Assembly: GCA_964059195.1 (NCBI GenBank)
Contig: CAXKWD010000005.1
Location: 145,353,686 to 145,417,685 of the forward strand
Direction of reading: 5' to 3'
DNA length: 64,000 bases
Source of the DNA: Ectobius pallidus
Lineage: Eukaryota; Arthropoda; Insecta; Blattodea; Ectobiidae
Shown piece by piece: positions 1 through 11,349 of the stretch. The position numbers were made by a program, and so were the translations under genes. The stretch's first letter is position 1, and every line of letters begins with the position of its first letter. Below the pieces are notes generated by a model. It had not been told where the DNA came from. It saw only the letters and a list, made by a program, of their open reading frames with translations, and did no database searches.

Positions 1-790
1 GTAGATCAGGATCATTGATAATGATAGATGTGTCATCAGCATACATTAAAACCTTACCAACTGTAATAAAATTTGGTAAGTCATTAATATATAAAATAAA
101 GATCAGAGGGCCCAGGACAGATCCCTGAGGTACACCTCGGGTAATACTAAACATATCTGATATTACATCCTTAATTTTAACACAAATCTTGCGATTGTTT
201 AAGTAAGATTCAATAAAATTTAAAAATTCACCTCTAAAGCCAAGAGCTTCAAGTTTGTTAATTACAAATTTTATATCCAGGCAATCAAAAGCTTAGGATA
301 AATCGAATAAAAGACCAATAGTTTGGTATCCATCATCTAAATGCCTATAAACTGAATTAAAGAAGTCAAAAAGTGCTGACTCCGTGGATCTTCCAGACAC
401 AAATCCATGTTGAGCTGAGTTTAGTAGATTATGTTTAGAAATGAATTTTACCATTCTGTTGTAAATAAGACGCTCTATAACTTTTGAAATAGTATTTAAA
501 ATTGAGATAGGCCTATAATTAGTTACTGACTTAGCATCACCTTTTTTGTAAATTGGTATAATGAGGGCAATTTTTAATATACTTGGGAAGATTCCCTTTA
601 AAACACACTGGTTAATCAAATAAGACAGTGGTTCAGCTATGATGTCAACAATACTTTTTAATATTTTGATAGAAATTCCATCCAAACCAGTGCTGTTAGA
701 TATCTTCATACTATTAATAATATTAACGACTTCGTTAGTTTCAACGGTATCATAACAAAAGCTATTAGTTAGATTACTTCTGAGGATATA
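1..790 (-). pseudogene. Non-LTR retrotransposon reverse transcriptase fragment (jockey/CR1-like)
   Basis: Reading the minus strand from about 790 gives an open frame with the order of motifs seen in LINE reverse transcriptases: an N-terminal STGLDGIS block, the KKGDAKSVTNYRPIS block, SAQHGFVSGRSTESAL, then FDLS, a stop at 293-295, and in the same frame AFDCLD, GVPQGSVLGPL and the catalytic YADD box (about 30-50). The stop falls where the family normally has Lys before AFD, so it is one nonsense change (AAA to TAA) in an otherwise continuous frame. The frame leaves the window at position 1, so the thumb and C-terminus are missing, and similarity fades beyond about 790, so the endonuclease domain is absent. 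The product would copy element RNA at a nicked genomic target; this copy cannot. The clade is inferred from motif style only. Confidence 0.88.
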
Positions 791-1233
791 ACATGCGGAT
801 TGACGACGACTGTACCACTTAACATGAACATTTCATTTATAGCTATTTTCTATAAACTGGTCTTTCTTTAAATGTTGTACAAAAAGCTAAATATTTTTTT
901 TATTTTATTTCGCAAAATTCTCCGAAGGTCATTGTTTGCACAAAATGAGGCTTTAAGACTAGCATAGAGAACGATACAGCTTTGGACGAGGCTCAACAAC
1001 AGAGTAGGCACTCACTGCCTTTTCTTTTATATGAGGGTATGAAGTGATTCCATACTGGAGGTGGAGAAAGTTAGGGAGTGTAACCCGTCAGATTTTTAAA
1101 CTAATTCTAAGGAGAGAGAGACTCCAAGAATGATGAATGAGATCGAAGTTTAGGTGTTAATACAACAAAATTGATGAACAATTGAAAGAACCCTTTAAGT
1201 GGTATGGTATGTAGTTTCATAATACTTATGACT

Positions 1234-1689
1234 AGGGGCGGATTTCTATGACCTAAAAATTAGTATATATGCATGCATTTATGACCTAAAAAAACATTAA
1301 AATATGACCAATAAAATTTAAAATATAACTTTACCACTTACACATTACGTATATTAATTTAAGTTTCGTTACAATTCATTTGATTAAAATAATATTTAAA
1401 ATATCTGTAAATTCTCAAAAAGTATCAGTATAATGCAAAATTTACAAAATATGACATGAAATTTCAAAATTTCTTTAATGTGCACACAAATATGCCGAAA
1501 ATATGACCTAAATGTGCTTATTCACGCTAAATATGCTACAATAGTTGAAAATTGCCTAAATATGCAGTTATATGCACAGTAAAAGCCGTTCCATTTTCAC
1601 CAGGATGCTTGGAATCGGGTTTATGATAGTCGGAAACCTGAAATAATGTAAAGGGGAAAAATATGATATGTCATAGAAATCCGCCCCCT
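1234..1689. mobile_element. MITE family M1, copy 1 (10-bp TSD)
   Basis: A 456-bp AT-rich, non-coding element. The left end AGGGGCGGATTTCTATGAC is the inverse of the right end GTCATAGAAATCCGCCCCCT. The 10-bp sequence ACTTATGACT flanks both ends exactly (1224-1233 and 1690-1699). Two more copies lie at 27031 and 44667. A 9-10 bp duplication points to Mutator-like mobilisation, which is inference. The interior repeats the word TATGACC and TATGCA-type motifs. Confidence 0.88.
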
Positions 1690-1699
1690 ACTTATGACT

Positions 1700-2039
1700 A
1701 GGTATTTAGACACCAAAGCAGTCCACGGGTTTTACACAGGCTATACGACACACTATGTAAGGAATCACGTCAGAACTTAGGAAACGTTGAACGGAAGGGG
1801 AATATGACTAATTCTGAGAGGATGTTACTGTTACTGCATTCTGATTTGATTAGTTTTATATTCAGTAACTATCCAGAAGAAGTATTTTGATTCAGATAGT
1901 AGTGACCTGAATGGATTCAGTAAGTTACTGCAAATGGAATTATTCCCGTAGTAAGCCAAATTGTTTAACTGACTTTGGACTGAATATTAAATGGTTTTAT
2001 GGACTATTACATGTTTTATTTCCATAAATTGACCAAGCG
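1700..2039. other. Unassigned AT-rich stretch
   Basis: No open frame, repeat boundary or RNA gene could be supported here. Confidence 0.4.
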
Positions 2040-2640
2040 AAGCTAAGACCTGTTTAAACTTGACCGCATTTCGTCTGTTTGTAAATTTGTGAGTTAAGCA
2101 GTTATTACCAAACACATCGTTCGATTTTCTTTCAATTTTACATGAATGTTGTTTGAAGTCATGAAACTTGTGTTTTGTGAAATGACTTTTGTTTTTTATT
2201 CCTTTTGAAGATGGTGGCGGTTTTTATGGTTTCGTTTCAATGTTAAATTTTATTTCAACGATTCTAGCCAAACGGTTAATGCTATAACAATTAGAATACC
2301 CACACTCTGGAGAGTCAGATTGTCTACAGCCTTGTTTCAGTACATTTTTGACGTAACTGACAAGAACTCTGCTAAAGGTTTACTGGCATTTCGTCTGTTT
2401 GTCTGTAAACTTATGTGTTACACAATCACGACCAAATGCGTTTTATGATTTTCTTCCAATTTATCATGGACGTTCCTTCTCTTCTTTTGTAAATTTGGCG
2501 TGTTACGCAGTCTTGACCAAGCCTGTTGTTATATTTTCTTCCAATTTGGCATAATTGTACCTTGAAGCCATTACAAGCGATGCATGTATAAGGGTTTTTA
2601 TTTCTTATTCCGGTTCAAGTTGGGGACTGTTTTAACTTAT
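2040..2640 (+). repeat. Degenerate tandem repeat, about three units
   Basis: Blocks resembling CATTTCGTCTGTTTGT, then a TTACGCAGTC-like word, GACCAAA, GATTTTCTTCCAATTT and a CATGAATGTT-like word recur about three times, each followed more or less completely by a T-rich stretch ending near TTTTAACT. The same module, in the same orientation, appears at 63720-64000. It is non-coding and of unknown class. Confidence 0.6.
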
Positions 2641-2671
2641 GAAGAGCACATCTTAATATTTTTTTTATTTC

Positions 2672-2955
2672 AGCTATGTTTATACAGTAGGGTAGGGCAT
2701 GGAACTATTGCTTGTCAATTGTTTCTATTGTCGGTGTATTTTAATGCAGTAAATTTCAACTGATTATTAATTTAAATGGATATGATACAGGATGAAATGG
2801 TGAGGATGATTCATGGTATGTAAATATCCAATTCGGAATTTGGCTTTACGACTGGGGAAACCGTGAAAAAACCCATGTCAAATTGGACGGCCACGGGATT
2901 TGAACCTGGGACCTCCCGAGTCCAAGACGTTACCATCTCGGTCACCTCGCTCGAA
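2672..2955 (-). mobile_element. tRNA-derived SINE family S3, minus copy
   Basis: On the minus strand a tRNA-like head (GAGGTGACCGAGATGGTAAC as A box region, GGTTCAAATCCCG as B box) is followed by a body containing CCAATTTGACATGGGTTTTT and ending in CTACTGTATAAAC. The same body is at 36326 in plus orientation. The internal boxes are a pol III promoter. Confidence 0.8.
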
Positions 2956-2959
2956 GTTG

Positions 2960-4345
2960 GACGCAAAGTGTACTGTTCATATAACTACTAGTGATATGTT
3001 ACGTAATGTTTCATATTTTATTCATGAGACTGCCTATGCATGAATGAAAGCAGAAATTGAGATTTTAGTTAGCCTTCTTATTACCTTCGTGAGCAAGGGT
3101 TGTAATAGTTATCCCCATATGATCTCTAATTTCCATGCTCATGAGTCAAGAAAGCGAGGTCACATGTGAGTCATGTAACTGGAAGTGGAGGTCGATAAAT
3201 CTTACCAGTTCCTTGTGTACCAGTCCTCAAGTCCGCGTGCTCGTACCTCATTCATTTAAGTAAAATACTAGATCATATAACACTCTCGAAAACTGCTTTG
3301 TAAATATTTGTAAAACACAATGTCGATGAATTGTGAATTCTCAGGTTTATAATGAGTTTGTCGGGCAGAATCCATGCTTCAAGTTGAAGTTGATTGTTAA
3401 ATAAGGGACAGAACTGTTGTAACACTCAGTCTGGAAATTTATTTTTTAAAGAGCAACAGTTACTGCATATTCTAACTGTGGTAGTAACTGAAATAAATGG
3501 CGCAAAATACGCGTATGTTGCACAAACTTTCTCGCATATACGTGTCAAAAATCTAGCACAGAAAAAGTATATTATAGAAATAATTAATTTTTAACACATC
3601 TTTATAGCACTGATAGGTATCTAGAACGGAAGATATCAGAGCCGATGTACAATGGTTTTACAATGAAATGATAATAATAACAATAATAATAATAATAATC
3701 GGTGGCGGAGGGAGGATATTTTCAGTGCGTGTGTATATCGGTCAATAAATTTTCTTTGTCTAAGTAAATCATGCATTAGACAAAATTTCTTTCCTGTCCA
3801 TAACAAAAGAACTCTATTTGAGCAAAGAATGTACACAAGAAAGCCTAAATATTTTGAGAATCTTAATATTTCACAATAAATATCTCTGAAACAAGTAGGC
3901 TACTGTGAAATCGTCTTACATGACCAACATCGCCAACTTTTCTAATAGGCTAATATAGAAACCTGTGTTTTATCGGTATATTTTCTGTTATATTTTATAT
4001 CCAGTGGTGATAGAATTAGATAGTCATATTATATGACTAGAGTTCCTGTTGATATCAACATTATTCTACAACGCTCCGCTACGGCTGCTGTCTCTGCTCC
4101 GTGTGCTTAACTAGTTGGATATTATTGTTTTTATTTAGACTATTTGTACAAAATTTGTTACTGGAAAAGTGATTAGTAGAATTAATTTTAATGTAACACG
4201 TCCCGCTGTGGTACAAGCCAAAGTCAATATAACAGTGCAGTATAACAGTGAGCTGCATTACCGGCATGGCGGACGAATAATGGTGTTGACAGCATCGTAC
4301 GATCGTTCGTAATCAGTTGACAGACCGCATAACCACACGAGGCAG
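2960..4345. other. Unassigned stretch with short ATA microsatellite
   Basis: Apart from an (ATA)n tract near 3668-3698 nothing is recognisable. The short open frames here have no family-like motifs. Confidence 0.4.
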
Positions 4346-4349
4346 TAGG

Positions 4350-4405
<56 letters not shown>
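4350..4405. repeat. (ATT)n microsatellite
   Basis: An uninterrupted ATT/TTA run of about 55 bp. It produces a poly-Asn artefact frame on the minus strand. Confidence 0.95.
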
Positions 4406-5435
4406 CACTTAGCGCGTATTGCACGCTTTAATTGCATATATGTCATATCGCGTGTTAAGAATGAAACTAGTTTATTATAACAACTCGTTTGCGTGCACCT
4501 ATTTATATAGTTCAGTGATGTCTTCTTTTCTGATATTCAGTTTAAACGATCATAATATGCAGTGACTATGGTGTTAATGAGTTATGGAAAATAAACAAGT
4601 CCTACAGATCCGGCATTTGCCTTTGGGAATGAAAAATCCAAGTCTATATCACCTCGCGTAATTGATTTCGGTGACTTCATTACGACTGAGCTAAATTTGT
4701 CACATCAATATATTATGATCTAATCCCAACCTTCTCGACGAATGAATGACAGAGCTACGAGCTGTCATAAATTACTAAAGTAATTATTAAGCCAATAGAC
4801 GCCAAAGATCAAATTCGAAATTAATTAATATGCTGGAAACCGGAAACTGCTAACGATAAGTACATAATTATTCTCATCATAGGTAATCCCACGATAGATT
4901 ATGAGTTTATCGATACATTCGCAACTGCGTAGCATATAAATAATAAATAATAATAAATAATAATTAATTTCTTACTTTGTTATATAAAAACAAATCTGTC
5001 AGCTGCAAGATCACGGCATAGGCTACTATGAATCAACAATCGGCGAATCGCTTCGAGTTACCAGATTCTAACCAATGCTACCAATAGTGCATATGAGGAA
5101 TAGGTAATCTGACTCAGATAAGCTAACATCAGATGACAATAAAAGCACACGAACTGGCTTCCGCCGAATCGAATTTGTGTTTTTAATTGATGTACATTTA
5201 TATTATTTCAGTTTCCAAACAAGTTTTGTTGTATAAAATCATGTGATTTTATTCTATTCACTGGCAGTATGTGACATATTAATCAATGCAGTTTGATACC
5301 TACATTTCAAGTAACGAGCTTTTGTTTTACAAGATAAAATGACATAATTTTGTTCTTAGTAAGCAATGTAAGATAAACGATCGTGATAGGTCGATACTCG
5401 AGGCATTGCTAAACGTTACTGGTCAGTATTAATAC
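4406..5435. other. Unassigned AT-rich stretch
   Basis: About 1 kb with no supportable gene, repeat or RNA; only short AATAAT runs near 4940-4965. Confidence 0.4.
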
Positions 5436-5857
5436 TAGGGATGGGTCCTCGATAATTTCGATACCTCGATACTCTCGATACTTGCATGGTATCGGCATCG
5501 AACGATACTTCAGAGAACTCGCTCGATACTTTTTTGATACTTTTATAATTCTGCAATTAAGTGAGAATGGTAGTATTTTTTAACAAAAACTTGTAAGTGG
5601 ACTGTTTAAAAAACTAATTTTAGTTTTAATGTAGAGTTAAAAAATAATTACAAACTACTGATGATATTAAATGTTGTCTCATTAAATATGCAGACTTAAT
5701 TAATTTGGTTGGTATTAAGCAGTTCTCTCAAATTTTAATTTTTAATGTACCTATTTATTGAAACTGGAAATGTTGAAGGTATCGATTATCGAGGAAAAAA
5801 TCATGTATCGGTATCGAGTATCGAATATCGAGAAAATCTGGTATCGACCCATCCCTA
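5436..5857. mobile_element. hAT-type MITE, family TAGGGATGGG, copy 1
   Basis: A 422-bp element with ends TAGGGATGGGTC and GACCCATCCCTA, internally rich in the word ATCGATA/TCGATAC near both ends. The 8-bp target duplication ATTAATAC is exact on both sides (5428-5435 and 5858-5865). TIR style and TSD length fit the hAT superfamily. A second copy is at 47560. Confidence 0.9.
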
Positions 5858-6296
5858 ATTAATACGTATCATATGAATGGAACAATCGAGAAGAAATGGG
5901 TATAATAACTTCCCTAAATCTGCCGCATTCTTGGACTTTACCGTTCTACATCAACAGTCAACATATATTGTTTATATTTTAGTATACGAATAACTGTAGC
6001 CTTCTTGTGGGCAAGATCGATGTGGCAAGGCGTATGGTAGTCATATGAGAATGCTTACAAATGCGATGCTCCAGAGCACGTGAGGAAGGAAAGATGGCGG
6101 CTGCATTGGAAAAACAATTAGGGAAGCTAGTTATGTGGCATTCGTCTGTGCTATCTGGCTCTAAAATATTCTCTAGTTATCTTCATTTTAATTGCCATTT
6201 GTTATATAATGTCTCGTAACATTTCACAAGTAAAATATACCTTTCGGTGACTATAGTTATTACTCATTGAAAAAATTAACAGTTGTCTATCTAAAA

Positions 6297-6798
6297 CAGG
6301 TATGGGCAACCTTTGGAAAGATGCGGGCTAAACTTTACAATATTTATGAGTCGCGGGCCGTAGATAATAGGTAGTTATAAAAAAATAATAATGATACGGT
6401 TTTTTATATTAGTAAAGTATAAAGCTAAAGTTACATGAATGAGAACAATATCGAACTGATTAGGTATTTACTTACAATCAGCAGAAATTAATGAGAAGCT
6501 TGAGCTTGAACTTGAGAAACAAGATAATCAATGTTGGCATCAATCCCAGTAATACACAAGCGCAGTGTTTTCCAAATTTTCATCTGTAAATCTGGTTCGA
6601 TAGTTTGATTTAGGCCTATTGCAGGACCGGAAGGAACACCCTCGTAGTTCAGGCTTTTGTTTCCCCCCTCTCAATCTCTTGTTGGCGAGAACCCAATATA
6701 TTTATTATTTCGAGCGCAATTTTAAAATGTTCCGCGGGCCGGATCAAAAGTCGGGGCGGGCCACATTCGGCCCGCGGGCCGGGGGTTGCCCATATATG
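6297..6798. mobile_element. hAT-type MITE with GGCCCGCGGGCC ends
   Basis: A 502-bp element with ends CAGGTATGGGCAACC and GGTTGCCCATATATG, GC-rich subterminal GCGGGCC words and an AT-rich middle. The 8-bp duplication ATCTAAAA is exact (6289-6296 and 6799-6806). The short frame inside it is not a gene. Confidence 0.9.
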
Positions 6799-6837
6799 AT
6801 CTAAAATATGTGACCAAACAAATGCAGAGCATGAATA

Positions 6838-7170
6838 CAGTAGAGTCCCGCTAATCCAGACTAGATGGGACCGGACCCTTTCCGGATCACCGAAAGTCCG
6901 GATTAAACGGAATTTGACTTAAAATGCAGGTTCTGTACTGTAATGCAAGTTTTAGGTGGGTAAATCTATAAAATGGGTGAATTTTTCATAGCTATATAAC
7001 TTTCTTAAGACTTCCTTTTAGTTTTAATACTATTGTATAGGCCTACGTAGACATAAGTTTGTAATCTACGAACTGATGTAGGATTAATAAAACAAAACAT
7101 CTTTGTGTCTAAAATTCAAAATTTATTTTTTAAATCCTGTCCGGATTAACCGGGTGTCCAGAACGGTTAC
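6838..7170. mobile_element. pogo/Tigger-like MITE relic
   Basis: The left end ACAGTAGAGTCCCGCTAATC and nearby GTCCGGATTAAACGG, and the right-hand CTGTCCGGATTAACCGGGTG, match the style of pogo/Tigger ends (CAGT...TAATCCGG). The two ends are only partly inverse to one another, so the right boundary is approximate. Confidence 0.55.
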
Positions 7171-8012
7171 AGACTAAAGCTATAATAAGTTTCTAGCTCA
7201 TCTGGAAGTTGGCAAACGTTAATTTCAGTGATTGAGTGAATGAGTAAGCCATGTGGTTTTATATTATAGGGATTTAGTAATTATAAACAAATGCAGTCTA
7301 GATTTTATCAGGATTTTTTTCATAATGTGCATAATTATAATTCCCGTGGATAGAACTTAATGTAACGGTTCATGATAATGTCAGTAGACAAGACATCTTA
7401 CTAACACTTTGAACTTAATGGCGTAGGAATTTAATTGCGGTGCTACAGAAAATTAAGTTTAATTGCTACATTCAAATGCTGGCAAGGGCAATTTAACAAA
7501 CAAGAGGTGGGAGGTCTGCCAGGGCGGTAAGGGATTTCCTGAGTCTACAGTATTCTTACAAGTGTTCACAGATCTCCAGGGTGCACCGAGGCATTCCAAA
7601 GAGTTAAGGACATACAGTAGCTGTGGTGATTACACTGTTTCGCAACTCCCAACCTCGTAACGAAAAGTGAACATTCCTTTCACCCTATATTTATGTAAAT
7701 GCGACATGTAAACAAAACACTAAGGTGGTTACTGTAAAGAAGAGATACAAAACTCAGAAATAATAAACAATCTACGTCGTACTTTTCCATTCGTTTGTAT
7801 CAGTGCACCAAAACTATCTCGTACCAGGATGGAAAAAGATTAGTTTTAAGGCAACAAAACAACCTAGCAAGATATACTCGTGGTATTGATAAAGAAAACC
7901 TGCTATCACACCTGTAATTTTTTTTCTGCAAGCTTGATATAGAGGGCAAAGACCTGCATGATCTTATAGAATTTGCACTATATAATACAAATAGAACTAA
8001 GTTTATGTATAT
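7171..8012. other. Unassigned stretch
   Basis: Nothing recognisable. Short frames at 7463-7660 (+) and 7800-8024 (-) show no motif and are not called. Confidence 0.4.
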
Positions 8013-8014
8013 TA

Positions 8015-8688
8015 CGAGGGTCATTCAATAATTAAAGAGACAAATTGGTGTGGGGAAAAGGCGGTTGGTAGTACAAGTTTGATACATTTAGGATTTTAAG
8101 TTGGCATCACTGGAATGAGTTCTAATCATCTGATGGATCATCATTCTCTGTTTATAACCTGAAAATTAAGTTTAACGATGTCGGGTCTTCTTCAAACTTC
8201 TACATTGATTGAACAACGTTCTGTGATTCGTTTTTTGATTGCTGAAGGTTTTCACCTTCAGCAATCAGCTAATATATACTCTAGAATGACTAAAGTGTAT
8301 TGTGAAAGTTGTATGAACTGAGGAAATTTTTACAAGTGGGTAGAACAGTTCAAAAGTGGTCGAGAATCTGTGACTGACGAACACCGTTCTGGCCTGCCTG
8401 TTGAAGTTGCGATTTAGCACCCTCTGATTTCCATTTGTTTGGTCCACTGAAGGAGGCATTACGTGGGAAGAAGTTCCAGGATAATGAGGCTGTCAAGAAA
8501 TTTGTGGGAAATTGGCTCCGACACCAAGACCAAGAGTACTTTTCAGGCGTTATAAAAACGTAACACGTTGGGACAAGTGCATAAATGTTGATGGGGATTA
8601 TGTTGAAAAGTTAGAAAAGTCTTGTTTTGTAAAATTAACGGCTTTTCCTCCAGGTCAGTTTGTTTCTTTAATTATTGAATGGCACTCG
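8015..8688 (+). pseudogene. Internally deleted mariner transposon with transposase ends
   Basis: Terminal inverted repeats of about 28 bp begin CGAGGGTCATTCAATAATTA on the left and are matched by TAATTATTGAATGGCACTCG on the right. A TA dinucleotide lies on each side (8013-8014 and 8689-8690), the mariner target. Inside, the plus strand encodes the N-terminal helix-turn-helix part of a mariner transposase (about 8205-8415, LIEQRSVIRFLIAEG through KWVEQFKSGRESVTDEHRSG, with one stop) and then jumps to the C-terminus (about 8415-8640, APSDFHLFGPLKEALRGKKF to RWDKCINVDGDYVEKLEKS). The central part with the first two catalytic Asp residues is deleted at the junction near 8415. An intact mariner is about 1.3 kb. 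It cannot encode an enzyme but could be moved in trans. Confidence 0.9.
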
Positions 8689-8769
8689 TATTTGTATGTA
8701 ACTTATAATTATAATTTCAATGCTCTCTTTTATTTAGTACAGTCCCTAAACACGGAGCTCTACTCATTT

Positions 8770-8980
8770 GGGGTTGGTTGGTTTTACGGTTGTTTAACTA
8801 TGAGGATATACTGCAACTTAGAACTGACCTTCGCCGGTGTGCAGGAATTTTGCCTATAAATGTACAGACATGGGATTGTCATATTTATGCACACATAAAT
8901 GTCATCGACCTGGGCCGGGATCGAACCCGGAACCTCGGGCACAGAAAGGCAGCGCGATACTGACTGCGCTGCTCATCTGG
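8770..8980 (-). mobile_element. tRNA-derived SINE family S7
   Basis: The minus strand starts with a tRNA-like head (GAGCAGCGCAGTCAGTATCG, then GGTTCGATCCCGG as B box at about 8925-8940). It continues through GATGACATTTATGTGTGCAT and ends in CCGTAAAACCAACCAACC. The right border is estimated. Confidence 0.75.
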
Positions 8981-9084
8981 AGACTTTCAAAGGAAGTATG
9001 CATTTAAGGTTTTGTAATGTACGATATTTTTTTTTATTTTCTGTCTGATGCTAATTCCAATAAAACAAACTAAAAAATGATGTC

Positions 9085-9170
9085 AGGAGGAGCAGATTAG
9101 TTTTGAACTAACAATACGGAACAGTCGATTAACAGGTGTTTCAGCTAACCGACGAACCGTGACGAGGAAA
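9085..9170 (-). mobile_element. Possible tRNA-like SINE head
   Basis: On the minus strand GGTTAGCTGAAACACCTG resembles an A box region and AGTTCAAAACTAATC a B box about 50 bp later. No second copy is seen here, so this is weak. Confidence 0.3.
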
Positions 9171-9481
9171 CCACTATGTGTAATTGCATGCACCATGTGG
9201 ATCTACCACCAGACCAATAACTAGATATATTTTGATAATGACCATGTTTCGATACCGTGGTTTGTAATTGGGTGTTAATACAGTGGTTGCATGAGAAAGG
9301 TATAATAGACTTTTATCCGGTTTAATAGCTTACCCGCTCATCATTATTATGACATAGTATAATAGAAATTTTGGTGAAAATTATCATATTTTTTAATTTA
9401 TTGATTTAAAACAGCATGTTCCATTGGTTATGTGTTTGCAATACTACATGATATGTCTTCATTACAAGCATTAATAAATTG

Positions 9482-10027
9482 GGTATAATCCCATCTACGG
9501 GGACCATTTTTTAGAACCGAGATTCTCTTCATAAAACACTTATATCACACGAATTTTGTTATAGATAGATGTGTGGAGAGGAGATGTTGTCTTGGCGAAT
9601 GATTTGCTCCAACCCACCCGCCCTAATTGATACACTTTCTTTTATATCACAATCTAGCGAAAACTCCCTTCTTCTCCGCCATTTTTCTGTCCTCGTCCTT
9701 CTGATTGGACGTTGGAGGTGTGACGTCATATCGCTAAACAAGATATGATTGTGGATGAACAGTGCGACAAACCTACAAAGGTACAAGCCACTAGCTGCTT
9801 GTAAGAAATGGTGGTTGTGCTATTCAGTATATTGCTCCTTAACTAACATAAACGTTCCTAACCTAACAAAACATCAGAGGTATTCAGTATATTGCTCCTT
9901 AACTAACATAAACGTTCCTAACCTAACAGTTGGTAACCATGTATTGCTCATAAACAAAAAAAAACATCACACAGTCCGTGGAAATGTGAATATCGCGTGA
10001 ATTGGTCCCCGTAATTGGGATTATGCC
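9482..10027. mobile_element. Unclassified DNA element with 8-bp TSD
   Basis: The left end GGTATAATCCCATCTACGGG is inverse to the right end CCCCGTAATTGGGATTATGCC, so terminal repeats of about 26 bp bound a 546-bp insert. The 8-bp sequence ATAAATTG occurs exactly outside each end (9474-9481 and 10028-10035). The length fits hAT or P-type elements, but the ends do not begin like either. Interior frames at 9559-9786 (-) and 9749-10000 (+) have no recognisable domain. Confidence 0.82.
9821..9928 (+). repeat. 60-bp period tandem duplication
   Basis: The block starting TATTCAGTATATTGCTCCTT at 9821 is repeated at 9881; 48 bp are identical between units, indicating a recent duplication inside the surrounding transposon. 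Confidence 0.95.
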
Positions 10028-10154
10028 ATAAATTGTATAAAAGTATCTACAGTGTTATGTACGTTCAATCATTATTATAAGTTTGTTTGCTAATTCTAAT
10101 AAATTGCAATTTTGTTATAAAATTCTATCATTGTATCTTTGCTATCTAAGTGTT

Positions 10155-10445
10155 ATTATCTATAATGAACTAAAGTCTATTGACTGTATAAAGCGCTTAA
10201 ATGGTGTATAATATTTCAAAATGAGTTAATCTGGAGGAACCGGCCATTGTCCATGCTTGATTGCAATTTGCTTTTTAAAATTGTTTCTTTGTTGTTGGAG
10301 TTCACTGCATCTGTATAGTAGGTGGTCAACAGTTTTGGCCTCTTGAAGACAGGAGTACAGGTCCATTCGTTATGTGGAATCTCTTCAGGTAGGATTTGGT
10401 TATTCCATGTCCAGTAACTATTGCTGCGATTGGTGCTGTCATTAT
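10155..10445 (-). pseudogene. LINE C-terminal fragment (RNase H tail with zinc-knuckle-like region)
   Basis: On the minus strand, APIAAIVTGHGITKSYLKRF followed after a one-base frameshift by CLQEAKTVDHLLYRCSELQQ resembles the tail of RNase H-bearing LINE proteins, where TGHG...YL.RF.I precedes a Cys/His cluster of the form C-x-C...DHLLY.C. The frame continues as QRNNFKKQIAIKHGQWPVPP to a stop and then YYTPFKRFIQSIDF. Only this terminal piece remains. It lies next to, and opposite in strand to, the LINE tail at 10500. Assignment rests on motif recognition by eye; the clade is not determined. Confidence 0.65.
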
Positions 10446-10499
10446 GATCCTTATATATTTATCAAATTATAATATCTGTGATCTTTATTTTATTGTGAT

Positions 10500-10990
10500 T
10501 TGATATGGGGATGTGAGACATGGTCTCTTACTCTTCGTGTTGAACAATCTGAGAGTGTTCGGAAATGGGTTCTTAGGAAAATTATGTGACCCAAGAGAGA
10601 TGAAGCCGGGGCTGCAGAATACTGCATAATGACGAGCTTCATAACCTGTACTCTTCACCGAATATAATAAGGGTAATTAAATCAGGGGGCTGAAATGGGA
10701 TGGATAATTATGTTGCGCGCATGGGGGAGGAAGGACATCTTAAAAATATTGACTGGCAGATCCGAAGGGAAAATACAACATGGAGGACTTAATGTAAGAG
10801 GTAGGATAATATTATAATAAATTTAAGGGAAATAGGATTTTCGAGGGAGGTTGGAAGTTGTTAGCACAGAATAGGGTTGAATGGCGGGCTCATGTAAGCG
10901 CGGCATTGAACCTCCTGGTTCCATAAAACATTCCTTTAGCTTGCTTAGGAATTCTCTATTGCTATTGAATAAGTAAATAACATTTGTGAT
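10500..10990 (+). pseudogene. Decayed non-LTR retrotransposon 3' end (RTE-like)
   Basis: The plus strand is similar over most of its length to the element at 59250-60256: a tract like CACCGAATATAATAAGGGTA, then TGCGCGCATGGGGGAGGAAG, CAGAATAGGGTTGAATGGCG and TTAGGAATTCTCTATTGCTA, ending in a TAAGTAAA-type tail. Conceptual translation gives broken pieces of a typical reverse transcriptase tail (VRHGLLL..., W.GH.ARMGE-like, RVEWRA). Many stops and frameshifts indicate great age. It would have been the C-terminus of an endonuclease/reverse transcriptase polyprotein. Confidence 0.7.
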
Positions 10991-11349
10991 ACCGATGCAT
11001 AACTTTCAAAGTCCTATTTGATGTTGCTAGACGTGGCCATAACTCGTCTCTGTAGTTATAATTATTTTTTAATAGTGTATTACATATTATAATTGCAATA
11101 AGCAGCATGAGTGATTCAAGTGGCGAGATTTTGGAAGTTTTGTGAATATCCCTTAAATTATATTTACGTTGTAAATCTACCGATTTTGTTATAAATAGGC
11201 TTAGAACACAAATGCAGGGATTGAAAACTCAAGTATAATGTGACATGTTCCCAGCTTGACTTTACTATGTATGGTCAGTAACTCCACAGCATTAGTAGTG
11301 CCCGCCGAGTGCATCTATCGCTGTCTACCCTAGTAGGGTTTAGGGGATT

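Noticed and set aside
4224..4424. Poly-Asn protein
   Set aside because: A translation of the (ATT)n microsatellite.
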